A stretch of 64,000 nucleotides of DNA from Meandrina meandrites (Eukaryota > Cnidaria > Anthozoa > Scleractinia > Meandrinidae): positions 58,775,350 through 58,839,349 of the forward strand of contig OY855903.1 of NCBI GenBank assembly GCA_963693305.1. Reading direction: 5' to 3'. Shown here piece after piece: positions 58,394 through 64,000 of the stretch. The notes under the pieces were generated by a model that saw nothing but the letters and a program-made list of their open reading frames with translations, did no database searches and had not been told where the DNA came from. The translations under genes were made by a program, and so were the position numbers. Each line of letters starts with the position of its first letter. Within the stretch, counting starts at the first letter, position 1.

Positions 58394-59342
58394 GTTCGTG
58401 TGCGTAATTAAAACAAGCTACCAGATGTTTCCCGAAGATTGACCCAAGGTAAAACTCTGCTGTAAGCCCATCATTACCTGGTGTTTTATTCTTTTGAAAT
58501 GATTTTAGTGAACTGTAGCATTCACTGATTGTCAATTTCTCCTCACACTTTTGTTTTTGAGAGTCGGACAGTACCGGCATAGATACTTTTCCTAATAATG
58601 AATCCATTAACGTTTCGCTACACGAGTCTTTTTGATAAAGGTTTGAATAAAAACTACTGAGTTCGTCCAAGATCACCTTGGGATTTGTGGTTAAAGTTTC
58701 ATTTCGTGTAAAAATATTTCGAATTGAGCACTTTTTACCTCTTGAACTTTCTAGGTTTAAGAAATACTTGTTACTTTTTTCCCCTTCTTCGTACCATCTG
58801 GCTCTTGAACGGATTATCGCCCCTTGTGCAATGTATTCATAAAGAAGGTCATATTCAGTTTTGAGAATCTCCAATCCATTTAAATTTTCAACTGACGGAT
58901 TCTGATCGCACAATGACTTACAATGACGTAAATTTTCTTCAACTTCCAACAGTTTTGATTTTCTTTCTCTAGCTTTTTTTTTGCTGTAAGATATGGTGTC
59001 CTGTCTTATTTTATATTTAATTAGATCCCATAGCAGTCTCGGGTCTTTGACATCCTCAAATTCTTTTAACCATAATTGATAGTTACTTCTTATGATATCT
59101 ACATAGGTGCTGTCATTTAAGAGGCTAGCATTAAATTTCCAAAAGGATGGGCCACGTGTTTGGTTCTCTACACTCTTAATGATCAATGTTATTCCCGAGT
59201 GATCAGTTTTAATAGAGGGTATAATTTTGACTTGATCGATGTCTTCTTGGAATACATTGTCAACTAACCAGAAATCCAGCCTCCTTTGCACAACCGGTGT
59301 TTTCTGACGCCATGTGAAAGATTTTGGATCCGGATTCCTCAC
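58332..59342 (-). pseudogene. L1 ORF2 endonuclease end and linker
   Basis: RRLDFWLVDNV and KTDHSGI are the last endonuclease motifs (R-L-D-x-x-L...S-D-H). A lysine-rich linker follows, leading to NKTPGNDGLTAEFY, the first RT block. Confidence 0.8.
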
Positions 59343-60090
59343 TCTCCAAATATCTACAAGGTCATATGATGAACAAATGTTTTCGATTCTTTTAACTGAT
59401 TCCTTTAATTTTGGGTTGCCCCTTTAGCCATCAAACTTTGGATCCATGATAACGTTGAAATCTCCACCAACTATAATTCTACAATCTTCGTCGATACACA
59501 TCGTCTAACTCATCTTTAATATTATCAAAAAAAAGGTTTTGTTCACTTGTTTTGTTTGGAGCGTAAATATTCACAAATAAGAACTTCTGATCTTGTACTA
59601 AAGCTTCCAAAATGATGAAACAACCTTGACTGTCTTGACGCACAGACTTTAGCTCAAATTGTGCAGTTCCAGAAAATATCCATACCCACCCCACAGAAGG
59701 TCATTGGAAATTCCAAGGGGGTGGGGGGTCTTGAAAGCCAAACTTTTTAAAGCGAAGTATGGGGCTTAACTGGAATTTCCAGAGGGGTGGGGGGATTCAA
59801 ACCAAAAAGCCTTCTGTGGGAGGGGTATGGATATTTTCTGGAACAACACATTCTAAGGAATTTTTTATCGAGATTAGGACGCCCCTACCGTGCTGAGAGC
59901 AATGGGAGAAGAACATGTTCCCTTTCCATTGCATTTTCCAACTGTTTTCGATTTCTATAGTGCTATACGTTTCCTGTAAGAAACAAATGTCCGCTTGTTG
60001 TTTCATTAGCCATGCAAAAATTGCCTTGCGCTTTTCGAATGTGCGAATCCCTCGAGCATTTAAAGAAACTAATTTAAATGCAATACTCAT
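59343..60090 (-). pseudogene. L1 ORF2 start and apurinic-like endonuclease, broken
   Basis: It starts MSIAFKLVSLNARGIRTFEK, with ADICFLQETY (catalytic Glu block) and later VGGDFNVIMDP. It is interrupted by the 179-bp palindromic element at 59666-59844, a frameshift near 59490 and a stop near 59426. Confidence 0.78.
59666..59844. mobile_element. 179-bp palindromic MITE inside L1 endonuclease
   Basis: It begins GTTCCAGAAAATATCCATAC and ends with the exact complement (22-bp perfect ends). Inner arms also pair (CACAGAAGG / CCTTCTGTG; GGAAATTCCA / TGGAATTTCC). It interrupts the endonuclease frame. A target duplication is not evident. Confidence 0.75.
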
Positions 60091-60538
60091 TTGATTCCCG
60101 CGAGAAAAATTTCACTATTCGCCACCTGACAGAACTCATTGTTCAGAAACATTCCCAAGCTTAAAGAAAGATAAACTATGATCATTGATTGACCTTTAAG
60201 CGAATACAGCAACGTTACTCCTAATACTAAATTATAACACTGACAAACAAGAAAATTTACAGGCAGCCAGATAAAACTGTTGTGCTGCCGTTGAACGAAT
60301 CGGGGTATATAAATTAGCAAAAGAAAAAAAAACATAAACTGAGCTTATAAAGAGACACATAAACACAGATAAATAATAACTTAAGCGGAGAGATTGAATA
60401 TACTAAGAATTTTCCTCTTTCCCTCCGAAGTCTTCAGCTTTTCGAAGAAAGTTACTATTGGCTTTTAACTCAGGGCGCAAAGCGATTTAGACAAAGGGAA
60501 AGATTAAATACCTTAACACCAATAAGCCAAGTGCAAAA

Positions 60539-61429
60539 TTATAAAGAGTTGAGAACACCGTCAATGTATAATTTATCCGGTTCTGTATGACTAAAAAAAG
60601 CACGCCTACCCGCTTTTCTTGCATCTTTCATCTTTTCCTTTTGTAATTTCCTCCGTTTTACTATTTCCTTTGGAAAATCTGCTGACACTCCGAAGCCAGT
60701 CCCTTTTAAATCTTTAGCCTTTGAGAAAATACATTCTCTATCACCATAGCGAAGAAATCGAGCAATTATCGGTCTTGGACGCTCATCTTCATTTATTCTT
60801 CCGACTCTGTGCACTCACTGGAATTCAATAATGCTTGCGTTGACTTGTAATTGATTCTCCAAGAAATCTTTAAGTACTCCACAAGTGTTTCCGTCCTCCT
60901 TTTCCTCGCTAATTCCATAAAAACGCAGGTTTTCTCGTCGGGAATATACCTCGGCGTACAGCAACTTATCCTCCAGGACTTTAAATCTAGCTTTGCACTT
61001 CTCCTCACAATCTTCTTTAGCTTGCGCATTTGCTGTTTTAACATCTTCAACCTGTTTGTTTAGTTCGGCAAGACCATCGTCCAAAATTTGTACTTTGGAC
61101 CCCGCTTCCTTGGCGTTTTCTTCAAGACGGCGGACTCGAATATCTAATTTGTCGAACTTCTTCTCTAGGCTTGAAATAGTTGTCTTTATCTCTTCCAGTT
61201 GTTTCAGTTTCGTATCAATGTCAACTATTCTGTTAAGAATTTTGTCGACTTTCGCCCCCATATCTTGTGTCATTTCGCTGGCGTCTTCTGTTTCGTCTGT
61301 TGACGAATCCAACAAGGCGGTAGTCGAAGCGGTTTCCCTGGCCTTTTTCTCTTCCGGTGATCTCACTTCGTTGTCTGAGACACTCGACGACTTTGATTTG
61401 CTTTTGCGCTTTTTTCTTTTGCGAGACAT
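60539..61429 (-). pseudogene. L1 ORF1 (coiled coil, RNA-binding), one stop
   Basis: It starts MSRKRKKRKSKSKSSSVSDN, followed by a heptad-rich coiled coil (about residues 55-150), then YAEVYSRRENLRFYGI, a typical ORF1 RRM segment, then PRPIIARFLRYGDRE. A single in-frame TGA at 60815-60817 interrupts the frame after the residues IEFQ; the frame continues unchanged after it. Confidence 0.8.
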
Positions 61430-61537
61430 AAGATCATAAGCCTAAAAATTTCATTTAAATAGCGAAAACTATCGGAGAGCTAAAAGAGCGCGTCTACTCT
61501 TCCCGCATACCTCGACCCGGTCCCAACATCCACGATG

Positions 61538-61800
61538 TACAGTACTGGGCTAATGCATTGCGACAATTTTGCAGCCATGTTTTTGATCGTGATAGTATAA
61601 TCAAGTCATCTGCATACAAAAGAGAGTTTTGGTTCCATTGGGTAAAACAAATCGATCAGAGAGAATATTGTCCAAAGAGAAAGGTAAGCCGTTAATGTAT
61701 AGGTTAAACAGAAGTGGACTCAGAATGCAGCCTCGCCGTACACCTCTTGCGTATTTAAAGGTCGCGTTTGGTAACTGCCAATCCTTGTAGAACCGGTAGA
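61538..61800 (-). mobile_element. Old non-LTR retrotransposon, upstream RT portion
   Basis: The minus strand encodes GCILSPLLFNLYINGLPFSL and LLYADDLIILSRSKTWLQNC, i.e. RT blocks with a YADD catalytic motif. The sequence then continues, across the L1 insertion, into LLINPKKTKI at 55414. A frameshift lies between the two blocks. Confidence 0.78.
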
Positions 61801-61808
61801 ATTGTTAG

Positions 61809-61890
61809 TGACGTCATCTGTGCGTCTGTACTCTAATAGACGACCAACCAAACCCACCGACACCGCGGAAAAACGCACAGCGCATGTGCA
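61809..61890 (+). promoter_or_regulatory. Candidate promoter: CRE plus NRF1-like motif
   Basis: TGACGTCA at 61809-61816 is the full CRE consensus. CGCATGTGCA at 61881-61890 is close to the NRF1 site. They lie about 220-290 bp upstream of a possible first coding exon. Motif-based inference only. Confidence 0.35.
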
Positions 61891-62100
61891 GAACTTTTGA
61901 AAGATTATAAGGGAATGACCGAAAAAGTGAACATTTTCGCGATTTTTAAGAAAACCTCCGAATACTTAAGGTAAAGATTTTAACTGAGGGTACATTGTTT
62001 CCTGTTCTTTTACCTGTCAATTTACAGTTTCATAATTTTTCTTACAATTTTTGCTATAAGCATCGAAAGTTCGCACTTTTGGGCACTCTGTTTGTCATCG

Positions 62101-62504
62101 ATGGAACTGTCTTCGCACGTAAGTGGAACATGAAGATTTTGCTCATTTTTTAAGAAATCCCTAACATATCTAACGCTGATATCACAACTGTAGTTTTACC
62201 TTAATATTCTTGTGTGAACACTAGTTTCTAGCCTGCCGATCTTTTTTCTTCTATCCGCTACACGCCTTGAAAGTTTACAACACGGTGTTTAAATATCGAT
62301 CTTACGGTTGAAATTCACACCAGAAAATTTATCATTTTGGGTTTATTTAAATCTTTGTTTCCACCCTCACAGTTTGTCTTCTACTTTTTTCAATCAACAT
62401 CATTAGCTTGCATGTCTAGGCTGACATAGTTTGTGTGATTTACTTGCGCAGACGATCGAAGAGTTCGATCAGCAAACTTCTTCCACGCAAGTGTATCGTC
62501 AAAG
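62101..62504 (+). CDS. Possible 5' end of a further gene (two short exons)
   Basis: Exon 62101-62118 encodes MELSSH and ends at GTAAGT (phase 0). Exon 62452-62504 follows TTGCGCAG, encodes TIEEFDQQTSSTQVYRQ and ends AG/GTGATT in phase 2. Joined, they are open and hydrophilic, and lie behind a CRE/NRF1-like region. No continuation was found before 64000, and no family is recognised. It may be chance. Confidence 0.3.
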
Positions 62505-64000
62505 GTGATTTTAAAGGACTCCTCAGCATATTTAACCTTGATATAAATAAAATGCAGTTTCTACCCCTCCAGTCTTTTTTCTTTGTTGTATTACAAGCTT
62601 AAAAAGTTTGCACTAAAGATCATGAGGCTAACTAGAACAGAAAGGTAATTCTATGAAAATTCCATTTCTCATTCAGGTTACTTATATTGCTTTTAAAAAC
62701 GATTCTTGTAGTATCCTGTGTTTTTATTTTCAGTAAAGGTTCATAAAACCTTTTAATAAACACATCATACTTACTTTGTTACATAACATGGAATAATAAT
62801 TTTATTATCGAAGCTGTTAGATGGATGCAGAATGTTAAAGATCAATACACTGGTAGATACACATTGCAAAATAAAGGAAACTTTACTAATAAGAGATTTA
62901 AAACCTGCCCTGAATGAAAATGTAGGCAGAGAAAAACTTTATCTTTACTAGTTTGCACATTTTGTTATGTGCAAATTGTTATTTCATTGTATTTTATTGT
63001 ATTTTTTTTTTCATCATCTGTTTTTCGTTAATTGTCAATCCTATTGTTTTTCGAATTTAAATTCAGTTGTCTTTCCATTTAACGGTTACTTCCGACGATG
63101 TATATAGAAGCATACGAAACGTCAAGTAAAAGGTTTGTCCGTAATGTTCATCACCGCAGTTTGCGTGTTATTTTTAGGAATAGACGAAATAAGTATACAG
63201 CTATTTCAGGAAAGGTTGTCGGAAAAAAGCACCAAAGTTCACGCGACAAGGCTGAAAGGTGCTCTGGGCATTCAATGAAGTTTTGCATATTGGCCTAGGG
63301 GAAATGCACAAGTTTGTATTTTTGCACGTTGAGAATTGTTTTGGCTATCAGGAGGATTTTATCTGTAGCTTTAATTTTACTGTGGCAGGTCTTTGAGTTA
63401 GGAAAATTCTTCTAAAATTCAGAGTGGCTGAGCGTACCTTGTTTCAACATGTCTGAAGAGAAACGTGCAAATCTGCGTTTATTATATCGTTTTGTTACCC
63501 AACACTGCTTCGTAGAGTACACATAACGCGCGAAACGAGTACAAATATCACACCATACTTTTACCTGTCTCATTCCCCCGACCGCGCGAAAGATTAAAAA
63601 CCATGGCAAGTCAGAATTTTGAGAAAACGAAAACATTGGATAATAAATCTCTTAGTTTAAATTTTAGTGTGTAGTATTGCTGTAAATTTTATTCATCATT
63701 TGTATTTTGACACTAAAATGTCTAATAAGATATATTTATTATCCAACATTGATTTGTAGAGTACAAATATAGCGCGCGAAACGAGTACAAATATCACACG
63801 ATATTGGTACTCGTTTCATTCCTCCGACCGCGCGAGAGATTAAAAACCTTGGCAAGTCAGAATTTTGGGGAAACGAAAACGTTGGATAATAAATTTCTTA
63901 CTTATCATTTGTATTTTGACTCGCCCTTGGGACTCGCCAAAATACTGCATGACTCGTAAAAATATACAGCGATACTACACAGTAAAATGTCTAATAAGAT
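62505..64000. other. AT-rich sequence with terminal tandem repeat
   Basis: No gene is supported from 62505 to 63470. From about 63478 a repeat unit occurs twice (period 246 bp, then a 23-bp offset) and continues beyond the window. Confidence 0.45.
63478..64000. repeat. Tandem repeat of about 246-269 bp, reaching the window end
   Basis: GCGCGAAACGAGTACAAATA starts at 63528 and 63774. TTGGATAATAAAT recurs 246 bp apart. AAAATGTCTAATAAGAT recurs at 63715 and 63984 (269 bp apart). The units include CCGACCGCGCG and GGCAAGTCAGAATTTT. Confidence 0.75.

Larger units (their letters stand above)
55428..61524 (-). mobile_element. L1-like non-LTR retrotransposon, complete length, decayed
   Basis: The minus-strand element is flanked by a 13-bp direct repeat AACATCCACGATG (55415-55427 and 61525-61537), the target-site duplication. 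The A-rich tail lies at 55428-55440. It carries ORF1 (coiled coil plus RNA-binding part) and ORF2 (endonuclease, reverse transcriptase, zinc-knuckle-like end). Two smaller elements (56010-56336 and 59666-59844) inserted later. Stops and frameshifts make it inactive. Confidence 0.85.

Noticed and set aside
1..64000. CRISPR array, bacterial operon or phage content
   Set aside because: The repeats seen are exon arrays, MITEs and satellites; gene structure is eukaryotic throughout.

Overview
The window reads as nuclear DNA of an anthozoan cnidarian, most likely a stony coral. It is AT-rich, its genes have GT-AG introns, and it carries tRNA-derived SINEs, many small inverted-repeat elements and decayed LINEs of types I recall from coral genomes. 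No organism name is given, and this placement is inference from protein style and repeat content.

Layout. (1) 1.6-3.3 kb, minus strand: a single-exon BTB-BACK-Kelch (KLHL-type) gene with a paired CRE-like motif just upstream. (2) 4.76-19.82 kb, minus strand: one large gene that I rebuilt from splice sites as 24 coding exons whose phases all agree (4,017 nt, 1,338 residues). It encodes a signal peptide, an ephrin-like domain, an F5/8 type C (discoidin) domain, sixteen Kazal domains, one membrane helix and a short basic tail. Eleven of the Kazal exons sit in a tandem array with a period of about 268 bp. (3) 19.8-26.1 kb: intergenic, with several non-autonomous transposons. (4) 26.2-33.5 kb and 42.6-48.6 kb, plus strand: two giant paralogous genes (about 2,246 and 1,926 residues). 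Each starts with a coding piece of only 13 nt and then has one exon of 5.8-6.7 kb. Each carries SF2 helicase motifs in circularly permuted order (II, III, V, VI, then Walker A last), a beta-trefoil-like insert, Cys/His clusters and a C-terminal GT-A-like domain with an IDDN signature. This matches the GREB1 / TET-associated glycosyltransferase (TAGT) architecture. (5) 33.5-42.5 kb and 48.6-53.7 kb: the regions downstream of the two giant genes. They share collinear non-coding and exon-like blocks, so the whole locus is a segmental duplication with a step of about 13-16 kb. (6) 54.7-61.8 kb: an old non-LTR element interrupted by a complete-length but decayed L1-like element with a 13-bp target duplication. 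The L1 is in turn interrupted by two small inverted-repeat elements. (7) 61.8-64 kb: a possible promoter and first exons of another gene, then a tandem repeat running off the end.

How it fits together. The most notable content is the tandem pair of permuted-helicase/glycosyltransferase genes. The helicase half suggests ATP-dependent action on nucleic acid or chromatin, and the TAGT half suggests sugar transfer to a modified base or a protein. The two copies are nearly identical across the glycosyltransferase domain but have unrelated tails (ankyrin-like repeats and an internal duplication in one, a SUMO-interacting-motif-like end in the other). This suggests gene conversion of the catalytic core with diverged targeting. 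The Kazal gene looks like a cell-surface protease-inhibitor/adhesion protein whose inhibitor array is expanding by exon duplication.
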